The position numbers and the translations under genes are program-made. The notes under the pieces were generated by a model. The model saw nothing but the letters and a program-made list of their open reading frames with translations. It ran no database searches and was not told where the DNA came from. DNA of 64,000 bases from CAYMQB01 sp964392665 (GTDB taxonomy: Bacteria > Hydrothermota > E44-bin80), in contig CAYMQB010000001.1 of NCBI GenBank assembly GCA_964392665.1, positions 1 to 64,000 on the forward strand. Direction: 5' to 3'. Of this stretch, positions 54,120 through 64,000 are shown in pieces (the first letter of the stretch is position 1; every line of letters starts with the position of its first letter).

Positions 54120-55952
54120 TTGAATAGAAGTCGATCGATTTCGGTATTTTTGTTGTTTATCCTGTTGTGCTCCTGCTCGCTTTTTGCCTATCCTACATTT
54201 TATGGCACAGAGGGAATTTACAGAACCTATGCAGCAAAGTCCACTGATATGGGTTATCTAACGTTTGGTCTACATGGAGACTATGCATATGCCGACATAG
54301 ACACATCGGATTATGCAAGACACTATGGACATATTAATACATTTATTGGTTATGCACCCATCAACTATTTTGAACTTGCACTTAACGCGAAAATTCAGAT
54401 GAGATACTATTTTAGATCCTCAACTGAAGATCTTTACGACTTTGCTTTCAAGGGACTGCGTCCAATAATCAAACTTGGACTACCGGTATTCAGAGATACG
54501 GTTAATCAAGTTGGTTTTACACTGGGAGCAGCAGGTTTTGCAAATATACCATGGGAACCAATACAGAGTAGCGACTCAACAATGGTATCAACAGGATTTA
54601 TGGGAACAGTTAGTAGAAAACCAAGTTTCGGTGCACTTTTCCTTGCAGATTTTGATTTCAATGTTATGAGTATACATTTCAATGCTGGTACGGATGGTTC
54701 TCCCGATTTCAAAAACTCCGACGATATTCCAACATACATTCAAAACTCCTTTATGCCACTTCCCCCCGAAAGAAGATTCATCTGGGGTGTAGGACTGGAA
54801 ATACTTACCGGACCTTATGTAAAATTCGTATTCGAAGCAAATGGAAGGCATTGCGACAATGCAATGGATACGATGTGGATTACACCCGGCATAAGATTTG
54901 TAACACCAGTTGGCGTTACCATTGATATGGGAGGAGACTTTGCAGCCATGACAGAAATGGACTTCGTACCTGACTATGATTCGACAAATCACGCATACAT
55001 AAATCAGAGGTCAAAATGGCGAGCATTTTTCGGAATAACATCCAGTTCAGCCATATTTGCAAAACCTCCGCCTCCACCCAAAGCAACTATTGCTGGGAAG
55101 GTTTCGGATGAAGATTCAGGAGAACCTCTTGCAGCTACCATATCCTTCCCGGGAAGTGACCTCGAAAGCATTACAAGCGATCCGGAAAACGGTTTATACA
55201 AAATAATTGTAACTCCTGGTTTATACAGATTTCACGTTTCAGCTGAGGACTATAGATGGGTTGAAAAACCTATTCGTGTCGTTAAGGGTCAAACCGAGGT
55301 ACAGGATTTCCCGCTTAAAAAGAAACCAGAGGTGAAACCTCCGGAGGAAAAGAGGGGTATACTGACCGGAAAAGTAGTTTCTTCAAAAGAGAAAAAAGCC
55401 GTACTTGCAAATGTTACTATTGTCGAACTCAATAAAAAAATGGTAACGGATGCCTCAACAGGTGTTTATAAGATAACTTTGGAACCGGGAACCTACACGA
55501 TAAAAGCAGAAGCGGACAAATATGTTACCGATGCAAAACCTGGCGTTGTTGTAAAAAATAAGGAAACCACGATACAGAACTTCGAACTTATCGAAAAGAT
55601 GATAAAAGGTCAGGTTATAACGCTAAGAGGTATCTACTTTGATACAGGCAAGGCTACAATCAGACCAGAATCTTATCCTGTGCTTGACGATGCAGTGAGA
55701 GTATTAAACGCAAACGCAAAAGTCATTGTAGAGATTGCAGGACACACAGACAGTGTTGGTGGTGATTCTTATAATATGAGGCTTTCGGACGCAAGAGCAA
55801 ATTCGGTGAGGACATACCTAATTTCAAGAGCAATTCCACCGGATAGATTAATTGCAAGAGGTTATGGTGAATCAATGCCAGTCGCCAGCAACGGAACAAG
55901 AGACGGAAGGCAAATGAATAGAAGAATCGAGTTCAGAGTTCTCAGCAATTAG
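54120..55952 (+). CDS. OmpA-family outer-membrane protein with two regulatory-like beta-sandwich domains
   Basis: 610 residues from the TTG at 54120, with AAAGGAGGT five bases before it; an ATG at 54090 gives ten more residues but lacks a site. Signal peptide (SISVFLLFILLCSCSLFA), a barrel of about 300 residues, a proline-rich hinge (AKPPPPPKAT), two carboxypeptidase-regulatory-like domains (about 335-405 and 420-490) and a C-terminal OmpA domain with GIYFDTGKATIRPES, EIAGHTDSVG and LSDARANSVRTYLI, ending NRRIEFRVL. The OmpA domain binds peptidoglycan, tethering the outer membrane to the wall. Confidence 0.88.
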   Translation: MNRSRSISVFLLFILLCSCSLFAYPTFYGTEGIYRTYAAKSTDMGYLTFGLHGDYAYADIDTSDYARHYGHINTFIGYAPINYFELALNAKIQMRYYFRSSTEDLYDFAFKGLRPIIKLGLPVFRDTVNQVGFTLGAAGFANIPWEPIQSSDSTMVSTGFMGTVSRKPSFGALFLADFDFNVMSIHFNAGTDGSPDFKNSDDIPTYIQNSFMPLPPERRFIWGVGLEILTGPYVKFVFEANGRHCDNAMDTMWITPGIRFVTPVGVTIDMGGDFAAMTEMDFVPDYDSTNHAYINQRSKWRAFFGITSSSAIFAKPPPPPKATIAGKVSDEDSGEPLAATISFPGSDLESITSDPENGLYKIIVTPGLYRFHVSAEDYRWVEKPIRVVKGQTEVQDFPLKKKPEVKPPEEKRGILTGKVVSSKEKKAVLANVTIVELNKKMVTDASTGVYKITLEPGTYTIKAEADKYVTDAKPGVVVKNKETTIQNFELIEKMIKGQVITLRGIYFDTGKATIRPESYPVLDDAVRVLNANAKVIVEIAGHTDSVGGDSYNMRLSDARANSVRTYLISRAIPPDRLIARGYGESMPVASNGTRDGRQMNRRIEFRVLSN

Positions 55953-55971
55953 GTAGCGATTCCCAGATGAT

Positions 55972-56006
55972 AAAGGGGCAGGATTTAAACATCCCGCCCC
56001 TTTTCT
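55972..56006 (+). terminator. Rho-independent terminator after the OmpA gene
   Basis: AAAGGGGC-a-GGAT (55972-55984) pairs with ATCC-c-GCCCCTTTT (55991-56004) around a 6-nt loop, with one mismatch, and ends in a T run. It closes the 53036-55952 transcript. Confidence 0.85.
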
Positions 56007-56519
56007 ATTATATGAAAGTCTATTCTACATAGGAACTCCCCCCATTTGAAATAATCTTTTTTTGAACTTTTAAAGCCTTTATTCATAATCCTTTTTTAGC
56101 ATTTTTTTGACTAAATCAGGGATAAACTTCCAATCCAAAAGAACAAATTTAAACATTCATTTGTATCAAATATGGAAAGCTCTCCAATTTTATATCTTGA
56201 CAAGATGGATTTTTTCTATTATCAATTTACTATCTAAGATGATGGAAAAAATTTGTTGCTTTGAGGAGAAAGACTATTTTTGTAGCTAATTTACTAAATT
56301 ATTTTTCCGATATCAGTTTTACAACCTCCATATGTCAAGGGTCAAAAACATTCCCCAGTATTTGAGAATATTAATGCCCCTGAAGTAGGAAACTTTTATG
56401 GACTTTGACAGCATTTGTTTAGGGAAGAAGGTTTTCAACCTTATAACCAAAGAGGGAATAAGTGTATGAAGGTGTGAGTTTCTGAGAAGCAAAAATTGAA
56501 GAAAAAATTAATTTTTTCC
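56007..56519. other. Intergenic region, no gene seen
   Basis: AT-rich sequence between a terminator and the next promoter. I see no coding frame with a plausible start and family, and no copy of the repeat families found elsewhere in the window. Confidence 0.4.
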
Positions 56520-56548
56520 TTGACAAAAATTAGATGGAGTTGTATAAA
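56520..56548 (+). promoter_or_regulatory. Sigma70-type promoter before the interrupted secreted-protein genes
   Basis: TTGACA at 56520-56525, 17-nt spacer, TATAAA at 56543-56548. It is a near-consensus promoter and would give a leader of about 160 nt before the GTG at 56715. Confidence 0.75.
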
Positions 56549-56580
56549 ATAAATATCAAAACATATCAGCAAAGGAGGAA

Positions 56581-56622
56581 ATGTTGATAAATTTTATTTC
56601 CTTTGACACAAGAAAAATATAG
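56581..56622 (+). CDS. Possible 13-residue leader ORF
   Basis: AAAGGAGG lies two bases before an ATG at 56581; the frame reads MLINFISFDTRKI and stops at TAG. The spacing is short but the site is strong. GGAAAT in the ribosome site region can pair with ATTTCC at 56597-56602, so the site could be folded away. It might be a leader peptide or chance. No regulatory amino-acid run is evident. Confidence 0.2.
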   Translation: MLINFISFDTRKI

Positions 56623-56714
56623 GAGTAGATTTTTACATTCTTTTCCAGCACTTTGCGTGTTCCCCTATGCTTTTTTGAACATGTTGGGAAATAACTATTG
56701 ACAGGGAGGTATCC

Positions 56715-57713
56715 GTGGATTGCATTTGGAAGCAAATAGGTTTCTCCGCTCTTGCTATATTTCTGTTTTTTGGAACACCAGAAATAAGAGGAGATGTTAT
56801 TACAATTTATAGTTCTCCTGAATTAGATGGTTAGATTGTTTATCATCCATGGTATGGCATAGGTGCTAGTACTGTTGATAACGAAATTATTTCAGGAGAT
56901 TGGTGGAACTGGGGGGAAATGGTTGAGCAATATGGTAGGTCTTATTTCAGTTTTGACATTTCGGTTATTGATTCAGGTTCTATCATAAACAATGCGGTAT
57001 TGCATATCTACCAATCCCAATCAGTAGGGGATGGTCAGGGGGGTGTTTTCCCTCAATGGACAGGTGTCCCTGGAGGTGAGACCCTTTTCTGTATCACAGA
57101 CCATATAGATTATGGCACAGCACTTGATACAATGGATTGGACAGCAGGTGACCCTGGAGACCCACAAACAATAGAAACGAATGTAGGTTTGGTTTCTAAT
57201 AATGCCGGGCTTGGATATAAGGTTCTTGCTGGACTTGGTTATTGCGTTCAGAAAGACTTGAATGCTGGCAGAGGGCATACTCAGTTCAGAGTGCGATTTC
57301 CCATTGATACTGATGATGATGGCTTAACTGACCGTTTAAGATTTTTCTCTGGTAATGCTGATTCTTTGAAGCCGTACCTGGAGGTAGATTTCACACCTGT
57401 TTGTGTAAAAGATTCAATCTCAAAAAGAAATATTTCCGAAAGAAATCCTGTGAGTATATATCCGAATTCTGCAAGGTCAAAAATCTCTATAAGATATTCC
57501 GTTCAGTTATCAACTTTCGTGAGTGTTTCAATTTACGATGCAAGTGGAAGATGTATAAAGACTTTATTAGATAGTTTTCAAAGAAGAGGCGTTCACACTC
57601 TAATCTGGGATGGAAGTGTAGATAATAAAAAAATCCCTTCTGGGGTTTACTTTGTAGGTATTGAAACATCTCATCAAAAATTGTCAAAGATGTTTATCCT
57701 TATAAATCCTTAA
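56715..57713 (+). pseudogene. Secreted protein with Por-type C-terminal domain, interrupted by an in-frame TAG
   Basis: A GTG at 56715 with GGGAGGT five bases upstream starts a frame with a signal peptide (FSALAIFLFFGTPEIRG). After codon 39 comes TAG (56832-56834). The same frame then continues for 293 codons to 57713 with no frameshift, first through IVYHPWYGIGASTVDNEI and then a beta-rich DNRLRE/TGF-propeptide-like region with a FDISVIDSGSIINNAVLHIY segment. The end is a FlgD/T9SS-type domain (YPNSARSKISIRYSV, VSIYDASGRCIKTL, IPSGVYFVGIE). The next ATG at 56919 would lack the signal peptide. Either a recent nonsense mutation, a sequencing error or read-through. Confidence 0.7.
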
Positions 57714-60700
57714 TAAATGGAGGAATAATGAAAAGGTCATTTTTGTTTTTATTATTTTCCATCTTCATTTTGAATTCATCTGTTCTATTCTGTGATTTAC
57801 AGCAATATGAAGAAAGAGAACCTGTACCAGGTGAGACTATTATCAGGTTTTCATACTCGATAGATTCACTTGAGATTCAGCATATAAATGGACATATAGA
57901 GATAGGAATCCCCTGGTTTGATTCCCTGAGTGCGCATTTCGGAATCTATGAACTTAAGAAACTTTTTCCTTATGACCATCCTGTTCTTTCAAGGATATGG
58001 AAGGTAAAATTTCCTAAGGTGATACTTATCAACGATGTTACATCTGCTTTTAGTCAAATAGAAGATGTTGATTATTCAGAGGGAAATGGCTGGTGTCATG
58101 GACTTGGAACACCAAATGACCCATATTTCCCAAATCAGTGGGCATACACATATCTTGACGCTGAGAACGCTTGGGACATACAGACAGGAGACCCAAATGT
58201 AATAATTGGGCATATAGATTCTGGGGTAGATACTTTGCATCCTGAACTTGTCCCAATGTTCTGGCACGACTCGCAGGGTTATATTGGTTTTGATTTTTAT
58301 AGGCAAGACCGCTCTCCTGATGATGAGCACGGACATGGAACACATACTGCAGGGATAGCAGCAGCGGCAACTAACAATGGCATAGGTGTTTCTGGAACTG
58401 CAGGAGGATGGAACGGTGGAGGTATCAGGTTGATGATTCTAAAAGTTCTAGATGAAACAAATTATACTCCTAACGACCGATTTGCTCTTGCGATATATTG
58501 GGCTGCTGCACATGGAGCAAAAATTCTCACTATGAGTATAGGAGGATACTGTGGAGGGATACCCCCATTAGTAATAAAGGATGCAATTGATTTTGCATAC
58601 TATGATGAGGGTTGTGTTGTTGTGGTGGCTGCAGGAAATGATAATACTAATCTGCCAATGTATCCTGCTTACTTTGATGAATGTATTGCAGTTGGTTCAA
58701 CCAATTTTTCTGATAAACGTTCTTTTTTTTCTCAATTTGGAGATTGGGTTGATGTATCTGCACCTGGTGGGACAGATAATCCTATTGATGAAGATGATAT
58801 TCTGTCCACAACTCCAACCTATGAAAATTTTTATGCACATACCCATCATCCTTACCTTGATACCTGGTATGATTATTGGGGAGGAACCTCTATGGCTTGT
58901 CCTTATGTTTCCGGTTTAGCGGGTTTAATACTTTCTCAATATCCTGGATTAACAAACAAAGAAGTGCGTGAAAGGCTTCTTGGAACCGTTGATATCATTC
59001 ATTATTTTTACGACCAGGCATTTGATTCACTTGGAACAGGAAGAATAAATGCATACAAGGCTCTAACAATGCCAGAAGGACCTAATATTGTTTTTTATGG
59101 AGATACAATAATGAACTCCACAGGAGGTGGAAATAAGCGGCAGGCTTATGTTGGGTTAAATAATATGGTCGTCTGTCTTGGCAACTTATGGAAATCTGCA
59201 ACTGGCGTTAATGCAACTTTATTAAGTGCTGATCCTTATGTTACCATATTAAGTGGACAACACTTTTATGGAATAATGAAAATTTATGAACATAAATTTA
59301 ATGATATCCATCCTTTTGTATTCAGGGTTTTGCCTGATTGTCCACAGGGACATATAATTCATTTTCAGTTATATGTGACAGCCGACGGAGGGTATGCGAA
59401 AACAATAGATTTTGATGTAACTGTTGGGATTCCTTTTCAGTCCGGTTTTCCTGCAGACTTGGGACTCAGTTCAAACAGTTCTCCTGCTTTTGCTGATTTA
59501 GATAATAATGGTTTTGATGAGATTGTGGCGACCGCAGCTGTTTCCGAGGATAATTCAAAAATCTATGCAATAAAGTATGACGGAACTATTATCTGGGAAT
59601 ATTCTTTAGACGGTGGTGTTGTTTCTATTCCTGCAATTGGTGATATTGACAACGATGGGTCATTGGACTGCGTCGTTTTTACTGCCGATAAAACAAATCG
59701 TGGTTTTCATATCTATGGCTTTAATTTTGATGGCACTCCAAAATTTGACAAATTCATAGACACTTATCATTGGTATACATCTGATATTTCCTGTCCTACC
59801 CTAACCAATTTAGACCAGGATGAAGACCTTGAGATAATTGTAGGAACGAACTCAATTTTACCAGCGGATAAAAAAATTATTGCCTTTAATTATGACGGGA
59901 CTAACTTAGTAAATCTGTGGGAAAGAACTGTGGACGGGGCAATAATCTGTTCACCGGCTGTTGGGGATTTAAATGGTGATCGTATAGACGACATAGTATT
60001 TGGCACAACAAGCCCTGGTGGATACAAGTTTTACGGATTAGATGGAACAAATGGTCAAATTTTATCTGATAACTGGGAAAAGGATATGGTGAGTAAAACG
60101 ATAGGTTCTCCTGCGATTGGAGATATTGATAATGATGGTCAATATGAGATTATTGCTGTTACAAGTCAAGAAGACGGGGGAAGTGGTAAAGCTATTGTAT
60201 GGAATTCGGATGGAACTGAACTATGGGATTTTTATAATGTGAATTCGCGTTTTTATTCTTCTCCTGCTCTAGCAGATTTTATTTTGGATTCTTATCTTGG
60301 AAGTGTAATAATTGATGGTTATTTTAGAAATAGAATTGTTTACAGACTTGATGAAACCGGGAATGTGCTTAGTGAATACCCCATGCCTGGTATGAGAACT
60401 TATCACAATGCACATTCAGACATTCGCTCTTCTCCCGTTATAGGTGATTTGAATGCAGATGCCACTTCAGATTTACTAATACCACATCCTACCATTTTCT
60501 ATGAATACAGGCTGGGAGGACCCCAGGTAAAAAGTCAAGAATATCTTCCCCTTGGAAACATATTCGCAGTTTCTTCATCAGGGGATTTGCTTCCCGCATA
60601 TCCTCTTGAAACAAAGAGAGCAATAATTGGATGTCCAGCACTTTTGGATTTTGATAATGATAAGGATATTGAGATAGTGGTTTGCTCAGAAGATGGGAAA

Positions 60701-62197
60701 TTGTATGTCTGGGATTGCGACACGCCTTTTGACCCTTCAAATGTTGAATGGCAAATGTTCCAGCATGATATCTGGCACACTGGAAGATATGACCTTATTA
60801 TCGGCAATCAAACTTCTTCCTCCTCCTATGCCACTGCTTTTAACGAAGGTAAGAAGTTGGGGGAAAGTTCTGATGGCAACGATAAATTCTGGATTGCTTA
60901 CGAGAGCGGTGGAAAAATTTATTCCAACTTTAGTAAAGATAAAGGGAAAACCTGGACTAAAAAAAGAATTAGTTCTACTCAAGTAAAGGATTGTGGTTTT
61001 TCTGCAATGGCATTTGATAATTCAGACAATCCTTGTGTCGTATGAATAAAGAAACCATACGCTGGATATACAGGTGGGGATGAGCTTTACTTTTCCAGAT
61101 GGACTGGGACAGAGTGGACGGAGCCAATTGTAATCTTTAAGGATATTACAATCCAGAGCACCCTTTATCCTCCAGCTTTTGTTATTGATGAGAATAATCA
61201 AGGACACATTGCTCTTGAATCCCTAAGAATCTTTGCCGCAGACCCACTAAGTAAATTGCTTTATCTCTATTTTGACACCCAAAATCCTGGTGCTGGAGTG
61301 ACATCTGCAATTGTGGATCAAACTACAACGGGAAAATGCGAATTTCCTTCTATTGATATTGATAATTTCGGGATACCTCTTCTTGCTTATGCAAAAGAGG
61401 AGGAAATTTATTACACAAAAAGTACACCATTCGGCTGGACAACTCCTGAAAATCTCTCGCAGAGTACTGGTATTGAATCAAACCAACCATTTATAGAGTT
61501 TTATAGAGGAAGAATAGTTGTTTTGTGGGAGGAAGACGACCCTGAAGATATCTATATGAGATATTCGTGGTCGAGTTTACCTCAGGAATGGTCAGACAAA
61601 GAGAATATAAGTTCTTCTACTGGGAGGTCAACCTACCCAGTCATTGAGCAGAATGGTAATATTGTCTGGTCAGAGAATGACAATGGGAACTGGGAAATAT
61701 TTTACAGGTGGGGATTTCCAGGCGGTGGTTGGTCGCAGATTCGTAACTTGAGCAACACAGTCAGCTCATCAAAATATCCTCATATGGGATATAGCAGATT
61801 TCCTGAAGTTTCTTATCTGTATGCTTGCTGGACAGAAGGAGATGAGCCTTACGAGGTTCGTTTTGATGAGTTTGAGGCGGAACCATCTCCTCTTTATGTC
61901 TCTGGTCACATAACCGAGAATTCGGTGTGGGAACAGAATGTTTTTGTTACAGGAGATATTGTTATTGATTCAGGAGTGACATTGACGATTGAACCCGGCA
62001 ACCGAGTTTAGCTTGTCCCCTTGTATGATGACCAGAAGCACGGGATTGATGATAACAGGTGTGAGATTATTGTTGAGGATGGAGGAAAACTTATAGCAGA
62101 GGGGACTGAAAGGGATTCGGTTTATTTCACTTCTGCTGGATTAGAACCAAATAGGAATGATTGGTATGGGCTCAGATTTACCCCATTAGATAGCAAG

Positions 62198-62228
62198 CAT
62201 CTAACGGGAGAGGAACATCTAACGGGGC
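62198..62228 (+). repeat. CATCTAACGGG repeat inside the beta-helix frame
   Basis: GATAGCAAGCATCTAACGGG then GAACATCTAACGGGG: two copies of the word found in the mreB-leader hairpin (44016-44044). Read in frame as DSKHLTGEEHLTGR, a charged interruption between a WYGLRFTPL strand and the next repeat. Confidence 0.5.
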
Positions 62229-63546
62229 GGACATCTTCTGATGAAAGTTCATTGAGTTATGTAAATCTTGCGTATGCAAAGACGGGCATTAGCTATGGGC
62301 AAGGCTCTGTGGCAATGCTTAAGAATAGCTCCATTTCAAATAACTATATGGGCTTAAGTGCAACGCAATCATCACCCACGATAAAGAAATGCAGTATTAC
62401 TGATAATTCCAGTGGGATATATTGCAGCAACTGCACCAATGTCACAATAGACAGCTGTCAGATAACCAACGACAGGTCTATCGGATTAGATTTACAATCA
62501 ATCCAGCCCACACCCCTGGGTGGACCGGACAGTATACCTGTTTCTGGAACAGGGATTACTTTCAGCAACTGCGATGGAGTAACAGTAACAAATAACACAC
62601 TAATCAATGACTATATTGGTATTTATGCATCGGGTTATCTGAATGGAGTGTTCCAGAACAACTATGTCGAGGATAACGAATGGCATGGTTTTGACATAGC
62701 GGTAACACAGAGCTCAAATATGCAGTTCATCAACAATACATTCGTAAACAATGCCAAATATCCTGCAAATCACAATATGGCAAAAAGGTATTACAGAGAG
62801 TTTGCAGGATTATCACTTGCATTTGCAGGAATTCATACAGGAGAGACTGATATAATTGTTAAAGGAAACACCTTCGAAGGTAATACCTGCGGGACAAGGT
62901 TCAGCAAATACTATACAAATCCTTCAACAGGGACATACAGAGTAAGGTATGAAGGAAATACATCAAGGAACAACTTCTATGGCTTTGCCCTATCAGCACC
63001 ATCTGGAGCATCGGGATACAAGGGCACATTTGTAAGCAATACAGCAGAATTAAATGACAGTGCAGGCGTATTTGTCTGGTTTGGCATAGATTCAGGAGCA
63101 GTAAATCTTGGAGACTTAACAAATGCAGATGAAACGGATGATGGAGGTAATCACATATTAAACAACGGAGTCCGGGAAGTAATGAACATCTGTCCATACA
63201 AGACATATGCACAGGGTAGCTTCTGGGGCACAACGGATGCTCTGCAGATAGACAGCAAAATCTACGATGATGAAAAAGAACCTGCAAATGGAGAAGTAGA
63301 TTTCACGGGATACTATGTTGCAGGGAGAATTCAGGATGGAGATGTCTGGGAAGGAGTGGTCAGTGTCTGTGGGGATATACTCGTTCCGGAGAATGCAACA
63401 CTGAACATTGTAGAAGGAACGACGGTCAGGTTTGCGGCGGGTTATGATATAAATAACATTGGAGTGGACAGCACGCTTTCAGAGTTAATTGTAGAGGGGA
63501 ATGTTGAAATCAAACCCCGTTCAATTAGTTCAATTGGTTTAATTAT

Positions 63547-63778
63547 TTCAAAGAGTTCAGGAGATATTGAGTTGAGGAGTTTTGGGGTTAGAGAGTTTGA
63601 GAGTTCAATAGGCAGAAAAGATGCACCATCTATGTATATACCAATAATCTTCACTTCGGATGCAGGAGAGCCATCACCTTCGGACTGGTATGGGATAGAG
63701 CTCGGAGGGTTAGATGTTGCGAGTTTAAGAGTTACAGAGTTTGAGAGTTCTGGAGTTAAAAGAGTCATAGAGTCAAAG
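63547..63778 (+). repeat. GAGTTTGAGAGTT-type degenerate repeats inside the frame
   Basis: GTTAGAGAGTTTGAGAGTTCAATAGG (63587-63612) and GTTACAGAGTTTGAGAGTTCTGGAG (63730-63754), with related AGAGTT and GAGTTGAGG words around them. Both are read in frame (REFESSIG and TEFESSGV), each placed just after a beta-helix strand. Confidence 0.5.
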
Positions 63779-63896
63779 GCTCATAATGTCAGTGAGTCAA
63801 GAGGTGCAGACCAAGCTCTGCTACTCCAGAAAACATCAGCAACAACAGGAGTTGTTGCACTCCAAAAAAACATCGGAGGGAATTTCCTGGAGAGCG

Positions 63897-63979
63897 AATA
63901 TGAGATTGCTTCCAAAGTCAATAACAATAGCATACTCGCAATGACAGACCATCGCAGGCTGAAGCCTGCGGCTACCAGT
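63897..63979 (+). repeat. Two dispersed palindromic repeats read in frame
   Basis: TATGAGATTGCTTCC...ACTCGCAATGAC (63899-63945) is the chromosome-wide GAGATTGCT/CTCGCAATGAC repeat, read as YEIASK...SILAMT. It is followed at once by CGCAGGCTGAAGCCTGCGGCTACC (63953-63976), read as RRLKPAAT. CATACTCGCA recurs at 63991-64000. Confidence 0.65.
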
Positions 63980-64000
63980 GAAAATAAGGACATACTCGCA

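Larger units (their letters stand above)
57728..64000 (+). pseudogene. Giant secreted S8 peptidase / beta-propeller / beta-helix protein, interrupted by in-frame TGA and TAG, open at the window edge
   Basis: A GGAGG site precedes the ATG. 2091 codons lie in one frame, with stops only at codon 1106 (TGA, 61043-61045) and codon 1428 (TAG, 62009-62011). Domains: signal peptide; subtilase with Asp in GHIDSGVDTLHPE, His in GHGTHTAGIA and Ser in GTSMACPYVSGLAG; seven FG-GAP/VCBS-like repeats (about 580-1020; e.g. IPAIGDIDNDGSLD, SPAVGDLNGDRIDD); sialidase-like repeats spanning the TGA; then, after the TAG, right-handed beta-helix repeats (NSSISNNYMGLSATQ, NTLINDYIGIYASG). The last 663 codons contain no stop. 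Repeats of several dispersed families are read in frame near the end. The peptidase part alone (57728-61045) may still be made. Confidence 0.75.

Noticed and set aside
32083..57713. Type IX secretion system
   Set aside because: Several secreted proteins have FlgD/T9SS-like C-terminal domains, but no Por/Gld/Spr machinery gene is in the window, and the domain type also occurs in phyla without a proven T9SS.
56715..64000. Alternative genetic code or selenocysteine to explain the in-frame stops
   Set aside because: TGA and TAG end many ordinary genes in the window (for example TGA at 9192-9194 and TAG at 11997-11999), other long genes have no in-frame TGA or TAG, and the TGA context is not a redox site.

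Overview
The window is about 64 kb of AT-rich bacterial chromosome with no rRNA or tRNA gene that I can see. The cell is most likely a Gram-negative-type anaerobe. It encodes OmpA-like and beta-barrel outer-membrane proteins, lipoproteins, the rod-shape genes mreBCD-mrdA, two-subunit glycyl-tRNA synthetase, GTP-type PEP carboxykinase, and large secreted proteins with a FlgD/Por-type C-terminal domain. That set, with several families of dispersed short repeats, resembles candidate phyla of the FCB/WOR-3 (Stahlbacteria) kind. The taxonomic guess is inference.

1-4.3 kb: the end of an IS21-like element cutting a phosphotransferase gene, a DUF4332 protein, a thioredoxin-reductase-like flavoprotein without the CxxC, a DUF456 membrane protein and a Sir2 deacylase.

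4.3-17.3 kb (+): a complete Flx-Hdr electron-transfer cluster. It holds a giant HdrA with an inserted GltD/NfnB-type flavin module, MvhD/FlxD, two iron-sulfur proteins, the FlxA-type NAD(P)H reductase, a second double-length HdrA, HdrC and HdrB. A good Rex-operator match overlaps the -10 box of its promoter.

17.3-29.4 kb (-): convergent to it, a 13-gene operon in the order of the archaeal MBX/MBS complex: Mrp-type E, F, G, D, E/F and C subunits, two antiporter-like subunits, then M, J, K, L and N. The L subunit has lost the NiFe ligands, and the N ferredoxin subunit is fused to an NfnB/GltD-type NAD(P)H module. The gene for Rex, the NADH-sensing repressor, heads the operon. Together these suggest one redox-regulated system in which NAD(P)H, ferredoxin and a disulfide-type acceptor exchange electrons in the cytoplasm (Flx-Hdr) and at an ion-pumping membrane complex (MBX-like). 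This combined system is the most interesting content of the window.

29.5-36.4 kb (-): an outer-membrane barrel, a radical SAM protein, a DUF4416 protein and a 1422-residue secreted protein. 36.9-39.6 kb (+): an unknown protein and PEP carboxykinase. 39.6-43.9 kb (-): mreB-mreC-mreD-mrdA. 44.3-52.8 kb: small envelope proteins, rpiB, glyS, glyQ, a TPR lipoprotein and a secreted subtilase. 53.0-55.95 kb (+): two outer-membrane proteins, the second ending in an OmpA domain. 56.5-64.0 kb (+): a promoter, then two secreted-protein genes interrupted by in-frame stop codons (TAG; TGA and TAG) but with no frameshift. The second stays open to the window edge and carries several dispersed repeat elements inside its reading frame.

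Repeats run through the whole window: a MITE-like element with matching terminal inverted repeats in both the Hdr cluster and the MBX operon, a GxxExxY remnant bounded by an 11-bp inverted repeat inside the MBX operon, and several short palindromes, some of which supply codons, start sites or stop codons to neighbouring genes.
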